A stretch of 64,000 nt of DNA, taken from assembly GCA_964605705.1 (NCBI GenBank), contig CAZSDW010000008.1:45598-109597 (forward strand), written 5' to 3'. This document shows, piece after piece, positions 1 to 8,610 of this stretch (the first letter of the stretch is position 1; each line of letters starts with the position of its first letter). The notes under the pieces were generated by a model that was given only the letters and a program-made list of their open reading frames with translations, was not told where the DNA came from and did not search any database. Made by a program: the position numbers and the translations under genes. The DNA comes from CAZSDW01 sp964605705. GTDB lineage: Bacteria > Fidelibacterota > UBA2242.

Positions 1-441
1 AATGCCGGTAAATATAATTGCATGACTATCGGCTGGGGCAGCATCGGTACAATGTGGTCCAAACCATTTGCGCAGGTGGTCGTAAGACCGACCCGTTATA
101 CGCATGAATTTATGGAAAGATATCCAACCTTTACGGTTTGTGCTTTCGGGAAGGAATTTCACGGTGATTTGCAGCTGCTTGGTACGCATTCCGGTCGTGA
201 CGATGATAAATTGAAAATGACCAAACTGACGCCTGCGGCATCAGTGAAAGTTGCTGCGCCCGGGTATGCCGAAGCGGAGTTGATCCTTGAATGTCAAAAA
301 ATTTACTCGGATATTTTCAAACCGGAAAACTTCATCGATAAAACGATCAATGCTAAATATCCACTAAAAGACTATCATACGGTTTATTTTGGAATGATTG
401 AAGCGATATACGGATCCGAGTCATTTTTGGGAAAAATCTGA
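1..441 (+). CDS. Flavin reductase family protein (5' end outside window)
   Basis: The frame is open from base 1, and seven residues precede the first internal ATG at 22, so the gene begins upstream of the window. The visible 146 residues carry GKYNCMTIGWGSIGTMWSKP, which matches the FMN-binding split-barrel core of small flavin reductase-like proteins (the GK-N-MTI-WGS-G stretch contacts FMN). The C-terminal half lacks other recognisable domains. Family members bind FMN and often pass electrons from NAD(P)H or ferredoxin to a partner; the substrate here cannot be told. It ends 84 bases before sucC on the same strand and could be cotranscribed with it. Confidence 0.8.
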   Translation, partial: NAGKYNCMTIGWGSIGTMWSKPFAQVVVRPTRYTHEFMERYPTFTVCAFGKEFHGDLQLLGTHSGRDDDKLKMTKLTPAASVKVAAPGYAEAELILECQKIYSDIFKPENFIDKTINAKYPLKDYHTVYFGMIEAIYGSESFLGKI

Positions 442-525
442 ATGCCCTGGAAAATTATCAGCTCTGTTTATGATTTGGGTGTGCGGCGTTTGCTTATTAA
501 AATGGTTATTAATTAAGGAGTCACA

Positions 526-1683
526 ATGAAAATCCACGAGTACCAGGCAAAAGATATTCTTAATCTTTTCCATGTAAATGTCCCTCGCGGTATTCCGGCT
601 TTTTCAAAAGACGATGCGTTGAAAGCAGTGAATATATTGGGATTTCCGTGTGTAATTAAAGCCCAGATTCATGCCGGTGGCAGAGGTAAGGGGGGCGGTG
701 TAAAAATCGCCCGAAATGCCGCTGATGCAATGACTATTATTGAAAATATTTTCGGAAAGCCTCTGGTAACCAAACAGACCGGATCTGGCGGTAAAATCGT
801 CAATCGCTTACTGATCGAGGAGGCGGTGGATATTCAGCAGGAACTCTACGTTGGTATTGTGATTGACCGGAAAAGAGCCCAAGCGGTAATGATGGTTTCC
901 ACCGAAGGTGGCATGGAAATCGAAGAGGTGGCTCAGGATGCTCCGCAAAAAATATACAGAGAATATGCGTTGCCCGGTTTTGGTTTGCAGGATTATCAGC
1001 TCAATCATCTGGTAACAGCCCTGAAAATGGAAAGACCGCTTGCCGGAAAAACAGTCAAATTTCTATCAGCCCTTTATAATGTCTTTCGCCGCAGCGATGC
1101 GTCTCTGGTGGAGGTGAACCCGCTGGTTATCACAAAGTCAGGCGATTTGATAGCGTTGGATGCAAAAATCGACCTGGATGATAATGCTCTGTTCCGGCAT
1201 AAAGAGTTTTCCGAACTAAGAGACGACAGTGAAATAGAGCCATCGGAGCTGGAAGCCTCAAAGTATAAATTGAATTATATTCGCCTCAACGGAAACGTTG
1301 GCTGTATGGTTAATGGCGCCGGATTGGCGATGGCGACGATGGACATCATCAAACTCCATGGCGGTGAGCCGGCTAATTTTCTGGACGTCGGTGGAATCGC
1401 ATCATCCGATACGGTCGCGAACGGATTTAAAATTCTGTTATCCGATCCAAATGTTAAGGCGGTCCTGATAAATATCTTTGGTGGTATCGTGCGATGTAAT
1501 CGGGTGGCAATAGGTATTGTCGAGGCGCTTAAGACTCTGCAGATTTTCATTCCTGTTGTTATCCGTCTTGAAGGTACGAATGCCCCGGAAGCACGCCGGA
1601 TTCTCGCCGAATCTGCATTGGATTTCAGAGTAGCAACTTCACTTGAAGAGGCGGCGAGACTGGTAGTCGCAGCAGCAAATTAA
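526..1683 (+). CDS. sucC: Succinyl-CoA synthetase beta subunit (ADP/GDP-forming)
   Basis: This 385-residue protein has the normal SucC length. The N-terminus MKIHEYQAKDIL is typical of the ATP-grasp fold. The KAQIHAGGRGKGGGVK stretch is the nucleotide-binding loop, VEVNPLV contributes metal ligands, and the C-terminal CoA-ligase-like domain includes NIFGGIVRCN. It forms an alpha/beta complex with SucD and interconverts succinyl-CoA and succinate with substrate-level phosphorylation in the cytoplasm. The start is well set: AAGGAG lies seven bases upstream of ATG 526. sucD follows after 14 bases, so the two are cotranscribed. Confidence 0.97.
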   Translation: MKIHEYQAKDILNLFHVNVPRGIPAFSKDDALKAVNILGFPCVIKAQIHAGGRGKGGGVKIARNAADAMTIIENIFGKPLVTKQTGSGGKIVNRLLIEEAVDIQQELYVGIVIDRKRAQAVMMVSTEGGMEIEEVAQDAPQKIYREYALPGFGLQDYQLNHLVTALKMERPLAGKTVKFLSALYNVFRRSDASLVEVNPLVITKSGDLIALDAKIDLDDNALFRHKEFSELRDDSEIEPSELEASKYKLNYIRLNGNVGCMVNGAGLAMATMDIIKLHGGEPANFLDVGGIASSDTVANGFKILLSDPNVKAVLINIFGGIVRCNRVAIGIVEALKTLQIFIPVVIRLEGTNAPEARRILAESALDFRVATSLEEAARLVVAAAN

Positions 1684-1697
1684 CACGGGGAGCACGG

Positions 1698-2567
1698 ATG
1701 AGTATTATTATTGATGAAAATACACGGGTGATTATTCAGGGAATAACCGGCAAAGAGGGCGCCTTTCACACTGTCCAGATGTTGGAGTACGGAACGAAAG
1801 TCGTCGCCGGAGTGACACCTGGAAAAGGTAAGCAAAAATCTGATCAGGGATTACCGATTTTCAATTCTGTTCAGGATGCCGTAGGAGAAACCGGTGCCAC
1901 TGCCAGTATTATCTTTGTTCCTCCGGCATTTGCGGCTGATGCAATTCTGGAAGCGATTGATGCTGAACTGGAGCTGGTCGTCTGCATTTCGGAAGGGATT
2001 CCCATTCAGGATATGGTAAAGGTAAAGCATATTCTGAAGCATTCAAAAACCCGACTAATCGGTCCCAATTGCCCCGGAATTATTTCACCAGGTAAATCGA
2101 AAATAGGAATCATGCCCGGATTTATTCACCGGCAGGGATCAGTGGGAATCATATCCCGAAGCGGAACACTCACCTATGAAGCCGTTCACCAGGTCACTCA
2201 ACTGGGATTGGGACAGTCAACGTGTATTGGCATCGGCGGCGATCCGATCATTGGTACTTCATTTATTGATTTACTGCCATTATTTGAAGCCGATGAAGAT
2301 ACTGAAGCGGTGATTATGATCGGTGAAATCGGGGGAACTGCAGAGGAGGAATCGGCGGAATACATCCGATCAAAATTCAAAAAGCCGGTAATCGCATTTA
2401 TCGCCGGAATCACGGCACCACCCGGTCGTCGGATGGGACATGCCGGGGCAATTATCGATGGTGGGAAAGGATCAGCTCAGGAGAAAATCGAAATTCTTAA
2501 AAATTCCGGGATCATTGTCACAGAGAATCCTTCACAAATCGGAAAAATCCTTCAGGAACACCTTTAG
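1698..2567 (+). CDS. sucD: Succinyl-CoA synthetase alpha subunit
   Basis: This 289-residue protein has full SucD length. The N-terminal CoA-binding Rossmann domain shows QGITGKEGAFH and VTPGKGKQ. GPNCPGIISP and the phospho-histidine segment MGHAGAIIDGGKGSA are intact; the histidine in GHAGA is the residue transiently phosphorylated in the family. It partners with the SucC encoded directly upstream. A GGGGAGC ribosome-binding site supports ATG 1698. The order sucCD then fumarase is consistent with a TCA-branch operon, although a 353-base gap follows and a separate promoter there is possible. Confidence 0.97.
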   Translation: MSIIIDENTRVIIQGITGKEGAFHTVQMLEYGTKVVAGVTPGKGKQKSDQGLPIFNSVQDAVGETGATASIIFVPPAFAADAILEAIDAELELVVCISEGIPIQDMVKVKHILKHSKTRLIGPNCPGIISPGKSKIGIMPGFIHRQGSVGIISRSGTLTYEAVHQVTQLGLGQSTCIGIGGDPIIGTSFIDLLPLFEADEDTEAVIMIGEIGGTAEEESAEYIRSKFKKPVIAFIAGITAPPGRRMGHAGAIIDGGKGSAQEKIEILKNSGIIVTENPSQIGKILQEHL

Positions 2568-2920
2568 AATCTTCAAATAAATTTTCGTCAGCCTGATTCA
2601 AAATAATTCAAGATAATGTCTGAATAGATTGGTGAAATGAAAATTCCATTTGCATTTTCAAGAAAAGATATTAGGTTAAAAACAGAGAATTATCTGGAAT
2701 TTATCTGAAATTATCCGACATCAGGAAGAAAATATTTTTACCGATGTCGAATTCGCGAAGTGATTACTGCGAGTATATATATTTTATAAAAAACGACCAT
2801 TTACTTTAATATATTAATATTATATATGGGTATAAGCTCTTTTTATTAGAAATGAAATGAAAATGAAATCTTCCCCTAAAATGGAAAAACACACCAATCG
2901 ACGAGTAATAGGAGAATCCA
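2568..2920. other. 353-base AT-rich intergenic region with repeats
   Basis: No coding frame is supportable. Three imperfect 10-11 base direct repeats of the form AATTATCTGG lie head to tail at 2688-2718. Directly after comes an inverted repeat, CGACATC at 2716-2722 and GATGTCG at 2743-2749, with a 20-base spacer. A very AT-rich run follows at about 2778-2826. The arrangement suggests a promoter and regulator-binding zone for the fumarase genes. No convincing terminator for sucD is visible. Confidence 0.4.
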
Positions 2921-3769
2921 TTGAAGGAAATTAATGTTTCCCGGTTGATTCCCGTGGTTAAGAAGCTTTGTATCGATTCCAATCTGTATGCCAGTCAGGA
3001 TTTACTCGATACGATCCAGGAATTTTTATCGAAAGAACAATCGCCAACCGCAAGAGAAATCCTGACCTTAATGCTGGAAAACCATCAAATAGCCGCCCGT
3101 GAAAAAATGCCCATGTGTCAGGATACCGGCGTAGCGGTGATTTTTGTTGAACTGGGGCAGGATGTTCATCTGGTTGGTGGTGATTTTTATGAAGCCATCA
3201 ATGAAGGTGTCCGTCAGGGATATAAGGATGGTTACTTGCGAAAATCTATGGTCGATGATCCTGTCATCGAGCGTAAAAATACCCGGGATAATACGCCGGC
3301 TTTGATTTATACGGAAATTGTACCTGGTGAAACGATCAAGATTACCGTTGCTCCGAAGGGTGGTGGAGCAGAGAATATGAGTGAAGTTAAAATGATGAAG
3401 GCGGCTGACGGAATTGAGGGTGTTAAGGATTTTGTCGTGGACCGGATCAGACGATCCGGAGGTAATCCGTGTCCGCCGGTTGTTGTTGGAGTGGGTATTG
3501 GCGGAGATTTTGAGCAATGTGCTTTATTGGCGAAAAAAGCCCTGCTGCGTCCGTTAAATGACCGACATCCTGATCCAAAATGGGCTGCAATAGAGACAGA
3601 AATTCTTGACAGGATTAATAAGCTTGGCATCGGTCCTCAGGGATTGGGTGGAAATACAACCGCCTTGGCGGTGAAAATTTTATACATTCCTTGTCATATT
3701 GCGTCCATGCCGGTTGCAGTAAATGTGAATTGCCATGTATCCCGGCATGAATCCGCAATAATTGAATAA
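2921..3769 (+). CDS. Class I fumarate hydratase alpha subunit (TtdA-like)
   Basis: This 282-residue protein matches the N-terminal half of class I (4Fe-4S) fumarases and the L-tartrate dehydratase alpha subunit. Visible marks are PMCQDTG (cluster cysteine C66), GGNPCPPVVVGVGIGG and GLGGNTTALAV. The enzyme interconverts fumarate and malate with the beta subunit encoded next, using an oxygen-labile cluster. Start is TTG 2921, set by GGAG at 2911-2914; no better in-frame ATG is near. Tartrate dehydratase shares the fold, but sucCD, malic enzyme and the fumarate-reductase-like genes make fumarase the better reading. Confidence 0.93.
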   Translation: MKEINVSRLIPVVKKLCIDSNLYASQDLLDTIQEFLSKEQSPTAREILTLMLENHQIAAREKMPMCQDTGVAVIFVELGQDVHLVGGDFYEAINEGVRQGYKDGYLRKSMVDDPVIERKNTRDNTPALIYTEIVPGETIKITVAPKGGGAENMSEVKMMKAADGIEGVKDFVVDRIRRSGGNPCPPVVVGVGIGGDFEQCALLAKKALLRPLNDRHPDPKWAAIETEILDRINKLGIGPQGLGGNTTALAVKILYIPCHIASMPVAVNVNCHVSRHESAIIE

Positions 3770-3784
3770 TAGCCGAGGTTGAAA

Positions 3785-4345
3785 ATGTCGAAGGAGATTC
3801 ATTTACATACACCACTGCAATCCGCCGATCTTGAAAAATTAAGTGTCGGAGATAAAGTGTTAATCAGCGGGACAGTATATACTGCTCGGGATGCGGCGCA
3901 TAAACGGTTGGTCGAGCTGATCAAAGCAGAGAAACCTTTACCCTTTGATATAAAAGGACAGGTAATCTACTATGTCGGTCCGGCACCGGCACCGCCGGGG
4001 AAACCAATTGGTTCGGCGGGACCAACTACCAGCTATCGCATGGATCCGTACACACCGATTCTACTGGATATTGGATTGAAAGGGATGATCGGCAAGGGTC
4101 CGCGAAGTCAGGAAGTCATCGATTCAATGGTGAAAAACAAAGCGGTCTATTTCGCGGCGATTGGTGGGGCGGCGGTCGTGATAGCTCAGGCGGTCAAAGC
4201 AGCGAAAATTATTGCCTATGAAGACCTGGGCGCTGAAGCAATTCGGGAATTAAAGGTAGTGAATTTTCCGGTTTTTGCGGCCAATGACACACAAGGTAAT
4301 GATATATATAAACTGGGTGTGGAAAAATATCGAATTGACAATTAA
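3785..4345 (+). CDS. Class I fumarate hydratase beta subunit (TtdB-like)
   Basis: About 186 residues, the normal size of the small subunit or C-terminal half of class I fumarase. GPTTSYRMDPYTP and the glycine-rich KGMIGKGPRS motif are characteristic, and the C-terminal swivelling domain is complete. It lies 15 bases after the alpha subunit. A TTG at 3779 is in frame, but GAGG at 3775-3778 is better spaced for ATG 3785, so that start is chosen. The split alpha/beta form is common in anaerobes. Tartrate dehydratase activity cannot be excluded from sequence alone. Confidence 0.93.
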   Translation: MSKEIHLHTPLQSADLEKLSVGDKVLISGTVYTARDAAHKRLVELIKAEKPLPFDIKGQVIYYVGPAPAPPGKPIGSAGPTTSYRMDPYTPILLDIGLKGMIGKGPRSQEVIDSMVKNKAVYFAAIGGAAVVIAQAVKAAKIIAYEDLGAEAIRELKVVNFPVFAANDTQGNDIYKLGVEKYRIDN

Positions 4346-4392
4346 TATGACTGTTCAAAAGCCATATTGTTATGATAGAAAGGAAGAATAAT

Positions 4393-5088
4393 ATGGGTGA
4401 ACCTGAAAGACTCCGCCGGGAGGCTTTGGAATATGAGATGCAGGGAAAAATCGGTAAAGCCATTGAAAAACTCAATGTCATTCTGAAAGAAGAACCGAAC
4501 CTGTATGATTTGCGGGTAAAATTGGGTGAATTGTACTATGTGTCGGGAGAAATAAAGAAATCCATAAAAGAATTTGAGAAGGTCGTTAAATCAAAACCTG
4601 ATTACACGTTTGCGTTGTATCGGTTGGGAATATCTTATTTTCGGGCGACCCGGTTTACCGATGCCATCAAGGTATTTCATCATATCAATGCAGTTGAACC
4701 GGAACTGTACATGTCTTCCTACTGGGAAGGACTGGCACATTATCACAAAGGACAATTCAAATCCAGTATCGAAGCTTATAAACGACTGACGGAAAATAGT
4801 CCCGACGGAACATTAGGATATTACCAGTTGGCGATTGTTTATAACGCCTCAGGAAAATACGAAGAGGCGATCAGCTGCCTCAAGGAAATTCTGAAAGAAG
4901 ATTCCAATATAGTTTCGGTTAACTATCATCTGGCGTTAGCCTATCTGGGCATTGATAATCAGAACGAGGCAATAAAGCATTTAAAGAAAGTTGTCGAACT
5001 GGATCCCGAGCATTTCGATGCAAAGCGACGATTGAAAATATTGACGAACCCGGAGGAACTATATACATTCGAAGTTCCGCCACTTTAG
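4393..5088 (+). CDS. Tetratricopeptide repeat protein
   Basis: About 231 residues made almost entirely of TPR helices, with roughly six 34-residue units (for example LYDLRVKLGELYYVSGEIKK and AIVYNASGKYEEAISCLK). There is no signal peptide or membrane segment, so it is probably cytoplasmic. TPR proteins serve as assembly or docking scaffolds. Lying between fumarase and the DsrE/TusA/Hdr genes, it could help assemble one of these complexes, but that is inference. An upstream in-frame ATG at 4372 exists; the AGGAAG at 4381-4386 is best placed for ATG 4393. Confidence 0.85.
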   Translation: MGEPERLRREALEYEMQGKIGKAIEKLNVILKEEPNLYDLRVKLGELYYVSGEIKKSIKEFEKVVKSKPDYTFALYRLGISYFRATRFTDAIKVFHHINAVEPELYMSSYWEGLAHYHKGQFKSSIEAYKRLTENSPDGTLGYYQLAIVYNASGKYEEAISCLKEILKEDSNIVSVNYHLALAYLGIDNQNEAIKHLKKVVELDPEHFDAKRRLKILTNPEELYTFEVPPL

Positions 5089-5130
5089 AATAAAGGCGAA
5101 TATAATTAACAATTACTGAAGGAGTTGACA

Positions 5131-5487
5131 ATGGCAAAAGTTGCAATTACATGTAATGGCACAGAAGGAAAAAACATTTTTCCACCAATGATTTTAGGGT
5201 CCTCCGCAGCTGCACTGGGTGATGACGTGATCGTATTTTTTACTCCCGGGGGCGCGCCGACAATGCTGAAGGGCAAACTGGAAGAGCTGCAAGGTGCGAA
5301 AGGGTTGCCCGATATTATTGAGCTGTATAACGGATTAGTCGGTCTGGGCGGTAAAATCTATGTGTGTGAACTGGCTCTGGGTGCCAAAGATTTGAAAGCC
5401 GAAGATTTTCGTAATGGCGTTGAGATAGTCGGCGCCACGACCTTTCTGAATGATGCCAAAGACGCAACATTAACATTTTCGTTTTAA
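5131..5487 (+). CDS. DsrE-family (DsrE/DsrF-like) protein
   Basis: 118 residues with the DsrE fold: an N-terminal strand KVAITCNG, a central VIVFFTPGG strand and KIYVCELAL near the usual sulfur-carrying cysteine position (C79); a further cysteine is C8. DsrE-type proteins carry persulfide sulfur or act as peroxiredoxin-like partners in sulfur relay. The adjacency to tusA (15 bases) and the Hdr genes suggests a thiol/persulfide transfer role in this operon. GGAG at 5121-5124 sets ATG 5131 rather than TTG 5125. Confidence 0.85.
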   Translation: MAKVAITCNGTEGKNIFPPMILGSSAAALGDDVIVFFTPGGAPTMLKGKLEELQGAKGLPDIIELYNGLVGLGGKIYVCELALGAKDLKAEDFRNGVEIVGATTFLNDAKDATLTFSF

Positions 5488-5502
5488 GCAGAGGAGTATC
5501 AA

Positions 5503-5718
5503 ATGGAACTGGATTTAACAGGATTGAAATGCCCTGAACCGGTATTGAAAATGGCGGCGGAAGCCAAAGAAATTCCAGCCGGGGAAATGGTTGAGGTTTT
5601 AGCTGACTGTCCATCCTTTCCGAAGGATGTTGCCGCCTGGTGCGAACGGACCGGCAGGACATTGCTATTTTGCATGGACGAGGGCGATGGCAAACATCGC
5701 GCCCAAATACAGTTTTAG
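5503..5718 (+). CDS. TusA-family sulfurtransferase
   Basis: A 71-residue protein with the diagnostic LTGLKCPEPVLKM motif; C10 in CPEP is the persulfide-carrying cysteine of the SirA/TusA family. The family moves sulfane sulfur between proteins, for tRNA thiolation, cofactor synthesis or Hdr/Dsr-linked sulfur metabolism. Two further cysteines (in LADCPSF and AWCERT) are less conserved. It stands between the DsrE-like gene and hdrA, so a redox or sulfur-delivery role linked to the Hdr module is more likely than tRNA modification, though this is context only. Confidence 0.88.
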   Translation: MELDLTGLKCPEPVLKMAAEAKEIPAGEMVEVLADCPSFPKDVAAWCERTGRTLLFCMDEGDGKHRAQIQF

Positions 5719-5809
5719 ATAAATTCAGATAAAATTATCTCTGCTGAGATTTTTAATCGAGGAAGAGATATTGACATTCATCGAAGAATCGTTGAGGAAC
5801 TTTTTGGCA

Positions 5810-8173
5810 ATGAAAATTGGTGTCTATCTGTGTCAGTGCGGCGGTAATATATCGAAGGTTGTGGACCTGCAAAGGGTAGCAGAATCCGTTCAAAATCAGG
5901 ACAACGTAACCGTTCTGAAAGAACACTCTAATATGTGTTCCGGTGCCGGGCAGAAATTAATTATTGAAGATATCCAGGAGCAACAGCTGGATCGGATTGT
6001 CATCGCATCATGCTCTCCTCAATTTCATGAAAAGACGTTTAAAACCACTCTCGAAAAAGCGGGTTTGAATCCCTATGTTCTGGAAATGACAAATTTCAGG
6101 GAACACTGTTCCTGGACGCACCGGAATGATCCCGAAATTGCGACAGAAAAAGCGATTGATCTAATCCGGAGTTCGATAGAAAGGGTACGAGAGAACTATC
6201 CTCTTGAAAAGAAGAAAATTGCCATGGGCAACCGGGTCCTGGTAATCGGGGGAGGAGTAGCCGGTATCCAGGCATCTCTTGATCTGGCTGCTGCCGGAAA
6301 AGCGGTGACCCTGATAGAGCAAGAACCGACTATCGGCGGTAATATGGCAAGGTTGAGTAAAACCTTTCCTACTGAAGATTGCGCGGCTTGTATTATTTCT
6401 CCCAAAATGGCGGAAGTGCAGGATAATCCGAACATTCATCTTCTGACCCATACAACCGTGGAAAATACATCGGGACATCGCCTGCATTTTGAAATTCAGG
6501 CAAAACGGAAGCCCCGCTATATCAAAGACAGTATTGATATGGACCAGTGTCTGGGTTGTGAAAAATGTGTTGAAGCCTGCCCGGTTTCCGTACCGAATCA
6601 ATGGGAGCAAGGTATTACAAACCGCAAAGCTATTTATATTCCTGCTGCTCTGGCAATTCCTTATAAGTATTTGATTGATGAGAAAGCCTGCCTGTATTTG
6701 CAGGGTGGCAATTGTCAAAAATGTGTTGATGTTTGTCCACAAAACGCTATTGATTTTACGCAGGAGCCGGAACTTATTCACCTTATAACCGATACCGTTG
6801 TCGTCGCAACGGGTTTTGACATTATCGATCCCCGTGAAAAACCGGTATTTGGATATAAAAAATATAAAAATGTGGTTACCGGCTTGGAGATGGAACGCAT
6901 CGTTGATCATATCACCGAAAAACCACCGCCCCGCGAAGTGGGAAACCGCGTGGGATTTATTCAGTGTGTGGGTTCCCGGGATGAACAGACCGGGCGGGAA
7001 TACTGCTCCAGAGTGTGCTGCATGTATGCCATTAAACTGGCGTCTCTGTTGAAACAGGCTCGTCCCAAAACGGATATTTATATATTCTATACTGATATCC
7101 GGGCATTCGGAAAAGGCTATGAAGAGTATTACAAAAAAGCCCAGAGTATGGGGATAAAATTTATTCGTGGCAAGGTCGCTGAGCTGGAGGAGAATCCGGA
7201 AAATAAAAAGATCCTGATTCGGGCTGAAGACACGCTCTCCCGAAAAATCATCGAATCGGAATTTGATTTGATTGTCCTTTCTACCGGACTACAACTGAGT
7301 AAGAGCTCCGATAAAATTGCCGACTCGTTAAAATTAGCGAAGAGTTCCGATGGTTTTCTACAGGAAGCCCACCCCAAATTCAGACCTGTCGATACTCTGG
7401 TTGAAGGTGTCTTTTTAGCGGGAACTGCGCAAGGACCGAAGGATATTCCGGATACGGTTGCCCAAGCCAGTGCCGCCGCTTCCCGGGTGATTGGCGCTTT
7501 GGCTCAAAAAGAATTTGAGGTCGATCCAATCCTGGCGTTTGTACATGAAGACCGTTGTGATGGATGTGGCGCTTGTCTTGCGCTGTGTCCCAAAAATGCA
7601 ATCGTAATGAATGACGATAATAAGGCGCAGGTTGTCGAAGCGCTCTGCGTCGGTTGTGGTGCCTGTATTTCCAGCTGTCCTCAGGAAGCGCTTGATTTAC
7701 ATGGCTATACCAATGCCCAACTTTATGCGGCTGTTCGGGGAGTACTCCATCGGAAGACCCGTGATCAGCACCGGATTATTGTGTTTGCCGATGACAGTTG
7801 CACCTACCGCTTAGCTGATGCCGTGGGAATTCGTAAAATGAGTTACTCCGGCGATGTCCGGATCATCCGGGTACCGAGTGTGGCGAGAATCAGTCCAAAC
7901 CTGATAATCTATACATTCCAACAGGGAGCGGATGGAATATTGATTGGTGATTGCCCGGAAAAAAGTTCCCGTTTTCCATGGAGTAAAGAGAGAACACTGT
8001 CGAATATCCAAAGCATCAGTTCACAACTTCAAAGTCTGGGAATAGAAGAAAATCGAGTTATGTTTTCGGAATTTGCCTCCGGTATGTTAGCATCATTTGT
8101 CGAAAAAGTAAATCAGCTGGCTGATATTCTGGTAACTTACGAATCCATTGAAGCGAAATCCATAGACCGCTAA
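5810..8173 (+). CDS. hdrA: HdrA-like FAD/4Fe-4S subunit with C-terminal MvhD-like domain
   Basis: About 787 residues. In order: an HdrA N-terminal domain (MKIGVYLCQCGGNIS), a thioredoxin-reductase-like FAD domain (VLVIGGGVAGIQASLDLAAA, EDCAACIISPKM), an inserted ferredoxin pair (CLGCEKCVEACP and CQKCVDVCP), the remaining FAD domain, and a C-terminal 2x4Fe-4S ferredoxin (CDGCGACLALCP, CVGCGACISSCP). The last 120 residues resemble MvhD/FlpD but have lost most of its 2Fe-2S cysteines (SCTYRLADAVG). HdrA is the electron-bifurcating or electron-distributing flavoprotein of heterodisulfide reductases. The start is ambiguous: TTG 5771 has a closer GAGGAAG, while ATG 5810 matches the conserved N-terminus. 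hdrC and hdrB follow. Confidence 0.93.
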   Translation: MKIGVYLCQCGGNISKVVDLQRVAESVQNQDNVTVLKEHSNMCSGAGQKLIIEDIQEQQLDRIVIASCSPQFHEKTFKTTLEKAGLNPYVLEMTNFREHCSWTHRNDPEIATEKAIDLIRSSIERVRENYPLEKKKIAMGNRVLVIGGGVAGIQASLDLAAAGKAVTLIEQEPTIGGNMARLSKTFPTEDCAACIISPKMAEVQDNPNIHLLTHTTVENTSGHRLHFEIQAKRKPRYIKDSIDMDQCLGCEKCVEACPVSVPNQWEQGITNRKAIYIPAALAIPYKYLIDEKACLYLQGGNCQKCVDVCPQNAIDFTQEPELIHLITDTVVVATGFDIIDPREKPVFGYKKYKNVVTGLEMERIVDHITEKPPPREVGNRVGFIQCVGSRDEQTGREYCSRVCCMYAIKLASLLKQARPKTDIYIFYTDIRAFGKGYEEYYKKAQSMGIKFIRGKVAELEENPENKKILIRAEDTLSRKIIESEFDLIVLSTGLQLSKSSDKIADSLKLAKSSDGFLQEAHPKFRPVDTLVEGVFLAGTAQGPKDIPDTVAQASAAASRVIGALAQKEFEVDPILAFVHEDRCDGCGACLALCPKNAIVMNDDNKAQVVEALCVGCGACISSCPQEALDLHGYTNAQLYAAVRGVLHRKTRDQHRIIVFADDSCTYRLADAVGIRKMSYSGDVRIIRVPSVARISPNLIIYTFQQGADGILIGDCPEKSSRFPWSKERTLSNIQSISSQLQSLGIEENRVMFSEFASGMLASFVEKVNQLADILVTYESIEAKSIDR

Positions 8174-8188
8174 CGGGAGTAATGATAG

Positions 8189-8593
8189 ATGCCTCATAAA
8201 ATTATTATTGATGACTCGACCGTTGCATTTTTCGAATTGATATCGGAAATCAGCGGTGAGACAATTACGCTTTGTGATCAGTGCGGAACCTGTTCCGGAG
8301 GCTGTCCGTTTGTCAATGATATGGATTTAATGCCGTCACAGTTGATGCGAAAAGTATTGTTAGGTCAGGCTGACGTTCTTGAATCGAAAACAATGTGGTT
8401 GTGTGCGACGTGTAATACCTGTACGGTTCGCTGTCCCCGGGGGCTGGATGTTTCAAAGGTGGCGGAAGCATTGCGTCTTGTTAAACTTCGGCAATCCATC
8501 GACAAGGTTGACCTGAATTCAATTTCCGAAGATGAATTAAAGGAGCTGCCCCCGATCGCAATCATTGCTGCGAATCGTAAACTGGTGTCCTGA
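8189..8593 (+). CDS. hdrC: HdrC-like 4Fe-4S subunit
   Basis: This 134-residue soluble ferredoxin-type protein has two complete 4Fe-4S motifs: C29-C32-C35-C39 (CDQCGTCSGGCP) and C72-C75-C78-C82 (CATCNTCTVRCP). That is the HdrC pattern. It should carry electrons between HdrA and the HdrB-like catalytic subunit encoded next. There is no membrane segment, so the complex is cytoplasmic. A GGGAG sits in the 15-base gap after hdrA. Confidence 0.92.
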   Translation: MPHKIIIDDSTVAFFELISEISGETITLCDQCGTCSGGCPFVNDMDLMPSQLMRKVLLGQADVLESKTMWLCATCNTCTVRCPRGLDVSKVAEALRLVKLRQSIDKVDLNSISEDELKELPPIAIIAANRKLVS

Positions 8594-8610
8594 GCCGGAG
8601 TGACGTTATT

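Noticed and set aside
6161..6910. Long open frame on the minus strand inside hdrA
   Set aside because: It lies entirely antisense to a strongly conserved gene, has no ribosome-binding site and resembles no protein. The same applies to antisense frames at 29346-30215, 39120-39956, 54833-55522 and the plus-strand frame 50348-51286 inside mrfA.
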